This document shows positions 48,536 to 58,431 of a DNA stretch of 64,000 nt, in pieces. How positions within the stretch are numbered: the first letter of the stretch is position 1; every line of letters begins with the position of its first letter. Source of the stretch: Ceratodon purpureus (taxonomy: Eukaryota; Streptophyta; Bryopsida; Pseudoditrichales; Ditrichaceae); assembly GCA_014871385.1 (NCBI GenBank), contig CM026424.1, positions 4,320,582 through 4,384,581 of the forward strand, read 5' to 3'. Under the pieces are notes generated by a model. The model searched no databases, was not told where the DNA came from, and worked only from the letters and a program-made list of their open reading frames with translations. A program made the translations under genes and the position numbers.

Positions 48536-49549
48536 ATTAAGTTGGATGGATTTGCAGATAAAGAATCACTTTGACAAACATCCGGCGAAGGTGGAGATGA
48601 TTTTGGACAAGCTGCTTATGGTGGCGAGTGCTGTAGCATCACCAAAAGCGAAGGCAAAGTGGTTGAGGATGTGGAACGGGTCAGAAAGTTTGCGAAAGAC
48701 ATTAAAGTTTCTTGCGACTCCGTGCTCGGAGAATGTGCTCGGCCCATGGCTTTCGAGAGCTGCTTTCTAAGCTTATTTAATAATCTCCTGCTTAGCTTTG
48801 TAAACGTCCACCTTCGTTACTTCGTTTTATATGGGAGATCCTATTAATGATTCTGTCTTAATCTCTTTCTGTGGGCTTATAAATTCTACAGATTGACAAA
48901 TCCGCGGAAGCTGAGTGCGTTACTTGGCTTGAATCGATTCGAAAGGAAGAAGAGGCGTCTGAAACGGGCCCTACGGTAAGGCCGAAACGAGTCCCCATGG
49001 AGACTTACGTGGAGAAGTAGCGAGTGCTCCTATGGGAGAAGGCTTACGGGGCATTCTTTACAGGTGCTAATGCTTACTCCAGATCACTTCCCTTCGCGTC
49101 TCAGGCCGGAACAGGCATGGCTATGAATAGGCTAATCTATAGGTACTTTAAGCGGGAGCTCATTCCAACTGCAATGGTAGATGCGTACCCAACAGCCTGG
49201 AAGATCTGGAAGGAGACCAATAATTTGGATTATATGTTTACAGTGGACCAAAGAAAGGTATACAACTTGCAGCACCTCAATGAGGGATGCTGGTACCTCG
49301 AGTGCCCAAAGACCATGGTCACTGAAGAGGAGAAGGCAATCAAGGAACAGTACACAAAGAAGAAAGATGGCGAAGAGGAGGTGAATGAGTTCGTTGAGGA
49401 CATCCTCCCCCCAAATTTAGACAGTCTACCCAACACGGATGCGCATGCTATGTCCGCAGAGATGGAGGCTGGAGATGTAAGCGCGCGAAAATGAAAGAGA
49501 GGAGGTCAGCCGAAGACGACGTCAAAGGAAACATAGCCATGAATGCGAA

Positions 49550-51390
49550 AGGGAGAAATTTAGGTTGTTAGATCTGACAACAAGGATTTGGTACCTCTCA
49601 AAATCGCCAAAGGTGGCAAAACAACGATAGAAAACAAAGTCTGAGAATATAAATTATAGCATCCATTACAAGTTTTTACAAAATACCTTTGAATTCAGAA
49701 GGAAGGGATTCTAACTGTCGATTTGATAGGAAGAATTTGGTAGCTCTCAAATTGCCGGAGGCGACAAAACCGCTAAAAATACTAAGTCTAAGAACTTGAA
49801 GGATAGCACCTATCAAGATTTTTTTGACATACCCATGAATTTAGAAGCAAGACATTTTGACTATAAGACCCGATAGATGTAATAAATCTTCCAATTTTGG
49901 ACATAGCTGTCAAAATTTTAGTAAAAAAAAAGACCGATTCATCCTGCTTGTGTGAAATTGCACAACATTTTTAGTCATTTCTATGAAATAATAAGCGCCA
50001 AAAAAGGATTGTTTGATTCGAGAGCCAAAATCAACATGAGAAATTCGGATATACCTATGGAAATACTAGGGAATAAAAATGACCAATTGATGTGTCAGCA
50101 GTGGAGTTCAACAATAGTATTAGACATCACCCTGGAATCAAAAGGGCCAAAAAAAGGCTGACTGATCCGGCCGCTGAAATCAACATAAGGATTATGGGAA
50201 ATATGGATGAATAAAAATGACTGTGTTATCAAGTAGATCCGAATTCACTCAACAATTTGGCATCGCCATGTTTTACAAGTGTCAAAACATCGCTGTAGGA
50301 TCCGACAGCTAAATTTTGCCACACAAATTTTGGCATATCCATAGAAAAGCATCATGCAAAAGATACAGATCGAGTTCAAAAGTAAAAATCTGCATCAATA
50401 TTACTGCCATACCTATAGAGAGTACTGAAAATTATGGACCAAATGATCTAGCAAATGTGAATACCTTCAACAATTTCAAACATCCGAAGAAATTCCGAAG
50501 TGTCAAAACACTCTATACGATCCGGCAGCTAAAATCCGCGTTACAAATTTTGACATACCCATGGACAAACTTCATTAAAAAAGGGACCAATCACAATTTA
50601 TAGCTGACATCTGCGTCACAATATATCACATATCCATGCACAAAGAAGAGTTATTAAGAGACGAGCTGATCCAGCATACGCGAACTTGCCTAACAAATCT
50701 AGACATCCCCATGTATATGTATCACGTGAAGCTTGTACAAACTGCATTTGAACCATATTATCCTTGTAATGAATCAAAAACCTACATCTTGCATCTTCTA
50801 TAGATTTTCAAATATGAACTTGCATAATGGTTTTGATATTCCGCAACATTAATGATTACTCTCTCAAACTTAAATGTTATTATCCATCTTGAGGAACATG
50901 CAATTAGCAATACAAATTAAATTTGAAGATGCGTAGGATGTATATTATGTAGACCGTAAAGTCAATTTGTATGGCATGTAATCAATATTATGATTGCCTA
51001 GCTTCGACGTTTGAATACCAAAATAAAGATTTATATTTGAAAATTGAATTTTTTGTTTCAATGTAGGCCTATAATTTGTGGCATAAACTTATAACGTGTC
51101 AATCCGATTTCCTTGGATTACGGTAAAGTGATCATTACATACAACTGCCATACATTACTGTCTCGACGTCTCCCCGGGGGGAGAAAATTTTACAAAATTT
51201 AGTAATTTTAGGACCAATTTCCCAGAAGAAAATTGCTACATTTGCTCTCAAAGTGGGCAAAGTGGGCACATAGGACGCACAGGGAGCACACGGGGCGGTT
51301 GGAGGCGAACAAATCCGGACACAAAGGATATCAAACGGGTATTCAGGTTCCCGGGTCCGGTCCCCTCAAGATCACAAGGTAGCCAAAACG
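49550..51390. repeat. Degenerate interspersed repeat block
   Basis: Loosely repeated segments of roughly 180-220 bp with shared pieces such as CAAAACA...GATCCGRCAGCTAAA, ACAAATTTTGRCATAYCCATRGA and CAACAATTT. Clear copies lie near 50285-50350 and 50505-50570, weaker ones near 49640, 49830 and 50150. Looks like decayed copies of one element related, through the GGATCCGACAG motif, to the neighbouring satellite. No gene seen. Confidence 0.5.
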
Positions 51391-51391
51391 T

Positions 51392-51409
51392 ATTGTCGGA
51401 TCCGACAAT
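51392..51409. repeat. 18-bp perfect palindrome ATTGTCGGATCCGACAAT
   Basis: Perfect dyad identical in its core to the satellite motif of array A, but standing alone, preceded by CCAAAACGT. See the finding on the dispersed palindrome. Confidence 0.9.
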
Positions 51410-51580
51410 CACATTTTGAGTTCAAAGAAACTCGCCGACCTTGGTTACAACCCTGATTATCTCCCCGGTTTCCAAACCTATGTATAGGGTGAGCCACATT
51501 GACCAGATTCTAACCAAGGCAGCTCGCAATGCTTCACATCCAAGGCACCGCTCTTCGGCATGGGTCATGGGTCTTCCGAA

Positions 51581-51650
51581 AGTGCGACGTCGGCTGAAGA
51601 CTCCACACGTCATTCCTAAGTGGTGCGGGGTTCGATTCCCAGCTGCACGA
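51581..51650 (+). other. Degenerate tRNA-like sequence
   Basis: A perfect pol III B box GGTTCGATTCC at 51629-51639 lies in a T-arm with four of five pairs. The 3' acceptor strand CTGCACG plus A (51643-51650) pairs with AGTGCGA (51581-51587) at five of seven positions, counting one G-T. CGGCTGAAGA at 51591 is a poor A box. The anticodon arm is unclear. It is too degenerate for a working tRNA; a tRNA-derived SINE head or pseudogene is more likely. Confidence 0.35.
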
Positions 51651-51806
51651 TAATACGTCGCTCCACGTGTAGGCTACGTCGTTGGTCGCCTTCTTCCGTT
51701 TTATGAAACTTTGTCTTGCAACTTTCCTTTGTAAACTTGCCATGCCTATCCAAAACATTGTTTGGGTATGAACTAATTTTATTTTTTATGTGTTCTCCAT
51801 AGTGCA

Positions 51807-52760
51807 ATGGATGCTTGGAGAGATGGATTGATAGTGTTTCATGAAAAAATGGTTGACAATAACAATGACGATAAGTATGCGTTTAGAATAGTGGCGAGGT
51901 CTCTTGCAGAACCAAATGAATTGCCTAGACCAATACATGGTGGATCAAGATATAATAAACATCCAAATTTGTTGAGGATGAGAAGGCATTGAATCAAAGA
52001 ATGATTGACGATTATTTCTCTAAAAAACGTGCATTTGGTCTAGACGTTTTTTGTTGTTGTTTTAGGATACAACAATCTTTGTTTCTAACAATCATGAATG
52101 TAATTTGTGAGTACTATCCATACTTTGTCTAGAGGAGAGGTGCCACGTGCGCCTTAGAGCTATCAGCATATCAAAAGTGTACAATGGCTCTACGCATGTT
52201 AGCCTATGGTTTTTCTGCAGATGCAATGGACGAGTATTGTCATATTGGAGAGAGTACAAGCATGGAGTCCATAAAGCGTTATGTGACAGCTGTATGTCTG
52301 ATTTTTGGCCCACACCACTTACGGGAGCCTACATGAGATGATTTTGAGCAACAACTACGCATCAATGTTGATTGAGGTTTTATTGGCATGTTTGCGTTAA
52401 TTGACTGCATGCATTACTAATGGAAACATTGTCCGGTTGCTTGGCAGCTTGGTAGGGCAATTTTTGCGATAAAGATGGCAATTGTTCTATCATTTTAGAA
52501 GCCATAGTTGACCAATTGCTCCGTGACATATGGCATGTTTTTTTTTTGTTTATCAGGATTAAATAATAACATCAACGTTTTGAATAAGTTATCTTTGATG
52601 CAACATATGTTATAAGGTGAAGGGCATGACTTATGTTTTGAGATTAATGGTAAATTTTATAACTGCGACTATGTCTTTACCTATGGGATTTATTCTCAAT
52701 GGTCCTGTTTTGTTTAAACCATCTTCCTACATATGTGTTTTGTTATTATATTCACTCAAG
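51807..52760 (+). pseudogene. PIF/Harbinger transposase remnant
   Basis: Successive segments match plant PIF/Harbinger (DDE_Tnp_4, HARBI1-like) transposases in order: NQRMIDDYFSKKRAF, SLFLTIMNVICEYYPYFV, CTMALRMLAYGFSADAMDEY, SIKRYVTAVCLIFGPHHLRE, LIDCMHY, CPVAWQLGRAIFAIKMAIV, GLNNNINVLNKLSLM and a C-terminal EINGKFYNCDYVFTYGIY. Stops interrupt it at 52130-52132 (TAG), 52334-52336 (TGA, from an Arg codon) and 52418-52420 (TAA in HY*WK), with frameshifts besides. The first catalytic Asp (IDCMH, GAC at 52403-52405) is kept. The second, in the family motif NND-IN, is Asn here (AAC at 52568-52570). This element is inactive. The first 60 residues (ORF from 51807) are the least certain part. Confidence 0.8.
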
Positions 52761-53165
52761 TTCCAATATGGTGTAATATTAATCATGATATTATCTTGAT
52801 TTGATATATTAGAGTAAATAATGTGCAATTTTATTTTAATTGGTAAATTTAAAGAATCAATAGTAGAGTTATATAATAAGGAAGAAAATTGCACTTCACA
52901 TTGTACTATTAATCCTAATATGGGATTATCCTTTTCTTGAGCAATAAATTTCTTGCATCCTTTTGATAATTACGTGATAATCTGATAAGATTTGAATCAT
53001 TTAACCTCTGCAGTTCTATAAATTCAACATAGGCTTACATTATATTTTGTAATCCAAGTCCATATGATTTGGACATAATTTACATATTCTTCCCTCTTCA
53101 TTAAAATTTTCAAAGCAATTATTACAGATTTTATAACAATTATGTATGTATGTATCCTTTGGGTA
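52761..53165. other. AT-rich spacer
   Basis: No gene seen; follows the decayed transposase and leads into a 70-bp tandem repeat. Confidence 0.5.
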
Positions 53166-53375
53166 GGTCAACATTTTTAGCTCTAATCCCTAAAGCATAA
53201 ACTCAACAGTTTTGGTATGATTTAGGATAAGGATAGGTCAACATTTTTAGCTCTAATCCCTAAAGCATAAACTCAACAGTTTTGGTATGATTTAGGATAA
53301 GGATAGGTCAACATTTTTAGCTCTAATCCCTAAAGCATCAACTCAACAGTTTTGATATGATTTAGGATCCGGTCA
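53166..53375. repeat. 70-bp tandem repeat, three copies
   Basis: Units begin GGTCAACATTTTTAGCTCTA at 53166, 53236 and 53306. The first two are identical across the unit; the third differs at a few sites and ends in TTTAGGATCCGGTCA. Each copy contains TCTAATCCCTAAAGC, the terminal-type motif seen in other elements here. Confidence 0.95.
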
Positions 53376-55176
53376 GGCTCCTAGCCTCCTTATGAGTGAA
53401 TTTTTACCGGATGTGGCTGTAACTCTGGCACATCATGGGAAATTGTCATATCTTTCTAACGAGACCAAATTTTACCTTCATCGGACTTGTATTTTAGAAA
53501 TTATTTATGTTGAAAAATCAAAATCCAATTTAAGGCGATTGAGGCATGTTTGTGGCCAATGGGAGTGGGATAAGAATTTTGCCCTTGTTGGAGGGAAGGA
53601 GGTTTGAATAAAGGGCTGGGCAGCACTTGTAGGGGGTGAAGATAAGGACTAAATATGGTGTTGGGTGTCATGGAATACCAAACGGTTGACATTGTCAGTG
53701 AACACACCTCTACAACCATAAAATACCTAAGACATGCAGGATTGGAGTTTTCAAAAAAAAAAAAACAGCCAAAGGTATTGGAAAAATTTCAAGTTTGATA
53801 TTTTTTGAAAGTGGAGACTCTCACCGAATACTATGCTTACAGAGAAGAAAAAAATCCTATAATTACAGAGATGGACTCTAATCTGACAACTTGCAAACGC
53901 AATCAAAGACTCGCAAACACACTCAATTCACACATATAGTCAAAGACTCACAAAAACACTAAGCTCAAAAACTGAATCCTAAGTAGAGAATTCACTCACG
54001 CACTACATCTCGAATGGCTCTGAACCTCATGCACAGACTATGAAAATCCCATTGACAAGTTGCTTTCGTGGAGAATCACAAGTTGTCGACAAGTGAGACT
54101 CAGGCCGGGCCGGATTGAGGCTGTCAACATGACATCGACATCGTATGAAGTGACTGCTGCAGATTGTAGCTCGCATGAGGGATAGCAACTGACACAAGGG
54201 AGCTTCAAGGCAGACAGGTTGCATCTCGCAAGAAGCAGCTTTGACACAGGCAAGTTGGCAAAGGAGGAGGCAACTTTGACACAGGCAGCAGCTTTGGCAT
54301 CCACTCCATCAAAAGTACGCCTCTATGACAACGGGTACCTTTGGCATCCATTGGATCTCTTCAGGCGCTCTTCTTGACACTGGCATCAACTGCCGACTCA
54401 CCTTTGACATCAACTACACCTCAACCGACCCCGCTCCTCTTTGACAGCAACATTGACAGCAATTGTCAACATCCACAACCGATCCGGCTCCGACATCGAC
54501 TATAGCTTCTCCAATGCCGCTCCTCCTACTGCGGCGTCTTTCACCGTGCTCCTTCGACAGCAACTCTTCCAACATCTACGGCGTCTTCGACATTGAAAGA
54601 ACATGCTTCGACATCAACATCTTCAAGGAGTCGGTGGCTTCGACGGCTCTTCTTTAGCAGACTTCCTCGACAGTACCTGCATATGGAGGTAAGTGCGGGC
54701 TACAGTAAAGGATTTTGGATGGTGCCAAAGGTGAGGCATTATGAATATCATGTTCAGGTGGTGCGCCGTAGCGCACGCCTATCAACCACTCAAGCCCTTC
54801 TTTCCTCCTCATCTCCACCTCCCATCTCCTCTCCTACAGTGCACACCACACCTCCACGTCCTCCCCCTAGAGTTTCAGAAAAAGACATGGCTGTTGTTAG
54901 GGGCATGACTATGAGGGAAGTGCTTAGACTAATTGAACTTTTGCAAGATAAGAACACCGCTAAGGAATGGATGAGAGAATCATCTTGCGATGGTGACTCT
55001 AGACCAGAGAGTGATGAGAGAGAAATGCAAGGGGACAATTAGAGGAACTTACCTAGCCACTTGAACTTCTCCATGTAGCTTTGCACGAAGGAGTTGGAAG
55101 CGGAGCTGTTGGAGGAAGAACACGTCCATGCATGCATGCGGAAGATGCGAGAGAGGGCTGCTAAGAACTTGCGGCA
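53376..55176. other. Unassigned; one weak ORF
   Basis: Bases 54593-55042 (+) form a 149-codon frame with a basic Ser-rich start, a Pro/Ser/Thr-rich middle and a charged helical end (MTMREVLRLIELLQDK, then an acidic tail). It resembles the style of a transposon-encoded accessory protein, but no family is recognised and GACA/CGACATC-rich repeats precede it. Otherwise nothing is seen. Confidence 0.25.
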
Positions 55177-55576
55177 CATTAGGTGCAAAACGGGGTCAAG
55201 AAAAGGCCGTGTAAGCGGCACGTGAGAGAAAAAAATGGCCGCTGCCCACGTACTTTTTGACATGGCACGTCCTGTGCCACCGTGGTGTTAGCAACTGCCA
55301 CGGGGGCTCGAACCACTGACCTCCCCGCGAGGCGTGTGGAGGGCACAGCTACAGTGGCAGGCTGACAGCATTAACCCACTTGGGACCAAACCCCGAGCCA
55401 ACTCATTGATGTCACTGAGGATATTCCGAGGACCTTTGTTCACAGTGCGCCACCGAGGTCTGTGCGGGCAGCGATTCTGGCATTCGCTGCCAGCGGCAGA
55501 GGGGTTTTGGGCAGGCGGTTCACCTAATTTGGGCAGGCTTGCACGACCTTTTCTTGACCCCATTTTGCACCTAATG
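55177..55576. mobile_element. 400-bp element with 35-bp inverted repeats
   Basis: Bases 55177-55211 and 55542-55576 are reverse complements with two mismatches in 35; the outer end reads CATTAGGTGCAAAA. The interior (55212-55541) is GC-rich and non-coding, with a sequence near 55302-55322 whose minus strand reads GTGGTTCGAGCCCCC, like a pol III B box. No convincing target duplication is seen. A non-autonomous DNA transposon is the simplest reading. Confidence 0.6.
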
Positions 55577-55930
55577 ATTGAGTAAGCGGGAGAGGGAGGC
55601 TACGAGGTGGATCAAGCGGGGGCAGGGAGCGGGAGAGAGCGGACGGGCCACCGCGGGGATCGGGGAGGAGAAGGGGCTGGAGGGAGACCGGATACAGGAC
55701 TCGTGGACGAGGGAGCGGGGAAGGAGAGAGCTTCGGGACATGGGGGTTCAAGGGAAAGAGGGGTGGGGCGGAAGCAGGGGAGTGGGTTGGTAAACAGAGA
55801 GGGGGGGCTAAGGGTTATGCAAGAGGGGCTAGGGAGTGAGGAGGCAAGGGCAAGGGGCTGAGAAGTGAGGAGGAAGGAGATTTTTCGAATATTGATTTGG
55901 GAGGCCAGAGGGAGGGTGCTCCGGGTTTGA
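55577..55930 (+). other. G/A-rich (polypurine) tract
   Basis: About 350 bp in which the plus strand is strongly purine-rich, with many GGGAG, GAGAG and GGGG blocks. The frames it opens are by-products of this composition. It contrasts sharply with the AT-rich surroundings. Confidence 0.8.
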
Positions 55931-56359
55931 AGAGGAGTGCCGAAATTCCAAATTTAATTAGAAGACAGGCATGGAGACGAAGATATAAAAGGGCTAGGGC
56001 CTTTGTTGCAGAGCTAAGTGAGGAGTAACTAAGTTCAAAAAATGACTACGAAAGTAAATGTGAGTGTCAGGAAGCTATAAGTGGAGAACATCGTGGTGAA
56101 GTCATTGAAGACAATGTACGGAAATTAAATCAATATGCAGATGACTTTGGGGGCAAAACATTACACTTATGAACTGGTTCCAAGTTTATTTTGTAGAATT
56201 AGTGGAAGTACACGTTTCTACAAAGTTTTGCCAACAATTTTGCAGTTGTAGGAACTTTTTTGGCCTTACAACTTACTCCGTAGAATTATGAGGGAAACCA
56301 ATCAATATGCGAGTTTTAATGTTGATGTTGTTGGAAGGACAATGGAGGGAGGAATTGGG

Positions 56360-57420
56360 TGCCAAAAACAATTAAAGTCAAAGCATTTTTAGCTATCCAC
56401 ATCTATATAGAAATGAAGAAGCAACCAAACATGAAGACATATTGGAAGAAGGAAGGGTCTATATTTCATTGCTCCATTATTTCCAACATAATGACTCTGG
56501 CAAGGTTTAGAGAATTGAGACGTTATATGCATATTATCGATCCACAGACATATGAACACATTGAGCGGGGCTAAGCAGGATATGGACAAAATGAGGCAAA
56601 TTGTGAATGATATTATAGAAGCATGCATGAGAGAATGGGCAATAAATGAATTTGTTACCATCGATGAGATGATGATCCGATATAGAGGTTCATATTGCTC
56701 TGCAAGACAATACATCTTCAAGAAGCCATAGAAATTGGGCATCAAGGTTTGGTGCCTTGCTGATTCTATATGTATGTATGTATATTACTGATCCACACTG
56801 GATGTATGAACACATTCTAAATCAAAGATTGTAAATCAATTTTGATGTCTATTGTGGTCGTGACATTGAGGAACAAATTGTAGTGGGTGTACCTTGGGGT
56901 GAACCTAGTGTACGCCACAGAGTAGTTATGAGATTAATAGACGATTTGGAAAATAAAGGACATTGCGTGGTTATGAATAACTATTTTACATCGGTACTTT
57001 TGTTCATGGAGTTTACATCATTGGAAATTTATACAACATGTATTGCACTGTTTAACCGTGTTGGGCTTCCAATGTATTTGAAGACATCTCAAAATTTTAG
57101 GAGATCACCTTAAGGATTTTTAGAATAGAGAATGCATTGCAATTGTGTTATAGCATGTATCATATGGAAGGACAAACGACTGTTATTTTTATTATCGACT
57201 CATGCAAATCCTATCTCTTCCCTGGATGAGCCACAAGTGGTAGTACCTCACAGAAATGGAGCGATTAGAGAGCATATCCTTACATCTTTGGTTTAGTAGA
57301 GTATAAAAAGTACATGCGCGGAATGGATGTGGCGAATCAGCTTTGTGTATCTTATTCTAGTCAGACACGGAGCCTCCAATTCAAGACCAAACTATGCGAG
57401 GAGCTTCTTCAAAATCATGA
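56360..57420 (+). pseudogene. piggyBac transposase remnant
   Basis: Segments of a piggyBac-type (DDE_Tnp_1_7) transposase occur in order: KAFLAIHIYIEMKKQPNMK and LARFRELRRYMHIIDP in the first frame. After a frameshift near 56572 come EFVTIDEMMIRYRGSYCSAR, QYIFKKP*KLGIKVWCLADS, then RHRVVMRLIDDLENKGHCVV, MNNYFTSVLLF and, near 57300, EYKKYMRGMDVANQLCVSYS. The first catalytic Asp (IDEMM, GAT at 56663-56665) is present. The second, in the family motif MDN-FTS, is Asn (AAT at 56976-56978). The third, GMD, is kept, but the following DQ is NQ. In-frame stops and frameshifts confirm it is dead. Terminal repeats and TTAA target sites were not located. Confidence 0.8.
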
Positions 57421-58431
57421 ATAGCGATCAGATTGTGAGAATGCTATTCTAGCACATCAACCATGTGTATACTTTCCATCTCAGACGGAATTGCGGAGAA
57501 CAAGTGTTGTATGCAAGGCGCAGGTGGTTCGCACATATTGCTTTTGATGTCACGGGAAATTCATGTGTTTGCGAAATCTCAATTGCTTCAAGGTATTCCA
57601 CATGAACATGTGAAACCATTCCAAAGGTAGGCACCTCAGCCTCCTTAGTGTGTTTTAGTACATATTAGATACAATAAGTGCATCTATTTGTTTTTTAATT
57701 ATGTATTTTTTTCCTTTCTCATGTCTTTCATCATTTCTATGGCCTTTATTTTATTTTATTTTTGAATTTATTTTTTTGAATTTATTTTTATAAGAAATAA
57801 TCATATCACAAATTATTTCATTTGATTTAATCTGTATGACTACACTTTTTATCCTCTAAAGGTCATTTTTTTTCCCTACTTGAATGCACTGCTATGGGGA
57901 CACGGGTTCTTTGAAGGGATAGCAAATTATAGGAATGAGGTTGTGTGGGAAGGCTTATCAAGTGCTCACAGTTGTCGGCTTGGAAAACAGTCTGATCAAC
58001 TAGAGGAGGTTGTCGAAGGTGGACAGGAGTGGGAGCGGGGGTGGGGGTGACGCAGCAAGTATAGGGGGGTTCAGTCGGACAGCCTGGCGTGGGGGGGAAG
58101 GAGGGGATTAGGAAAAGCCCGAGCATGCCAGCGGGTTTCCACCGCTGGCAAGGGCGGAGGGAGTGAGGTTGTAGCAGCCTGGCCCAAGCCAGCTTGGCGG
58201 TTCTAAAGCTAGAGGGCCGGGGCAAAAGACTAGTGCAGCAGCGCCCCTCGTGCGGGGAAAGGGAGACTGAAAGCTGATAGGCTGGAACCAAGGTGGCCAC
58301 ATAGGCTGGTCTGATTTTGAGGATTCAACCAACGGCTCTTCATAGGCAACTAATTAATCCAATTTTGAAAAATTACGTCTCCCAATAGTGCTCATTATCA
58401 CTTATTATTACACACCATTCATCTTCTTTGT
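57421..58431. other. Spacer with G-rich block
   Basis: Bases 57650-57850 are AT-rich. Bases 58010-58120 on the plus strand hold several runs of four to seven G (potential G-quadruplex). The long minus-strand frame over 57863-58300 is a by-product of this composition. Confidence 0.5.

Larger units (their letters stand above)
43665..49494 (+). pseudogene. Unknown gene split by a 4.66-kb satellite intron
   Basis: Exon 1, up to 43895, encodes a helical Lys/Glu/Ala-rich stretch from ETMARVAEEAVQLW to GKAFHAE (ATG at 43665 or 43710). Exon 2 starts at 48558 (IKNHFDKHPAKVEMILDKLL) in matching phase 0 across an intron of 43896-48557. After SPK (about 48645) the sensible frame shifts by one base to SEGKVVEDVERVRKFAKDIK. 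A further block, from an acceptor near 48890 (IDKSAEAECVTWLESIRKEE), runs through an in-frame TAG at about 49018 (EK*RVLLWEK, best explained as CAG to TAG) to the stop at 49494. The last 156 residues are open and protein-like, with an acidic tail. I recognise no family. One frameshift plus one stop suggests a recent pseudogene, unless an unseen intron or a sequence error explains them. Confidence 0.5.

Noticed and set aside
51581..51650. Functional tRNA gene
   Set aside because: First and last acceptor pairs fail, the anticodon arm is not well paired and the A box is poor.
57863..58300. Minus-strand frame of 145 codons, Pro/Ser-rich
   Set aside because: Arises from a G-rich block on the plus strand that lacks stops by composition; no domain or splice context.
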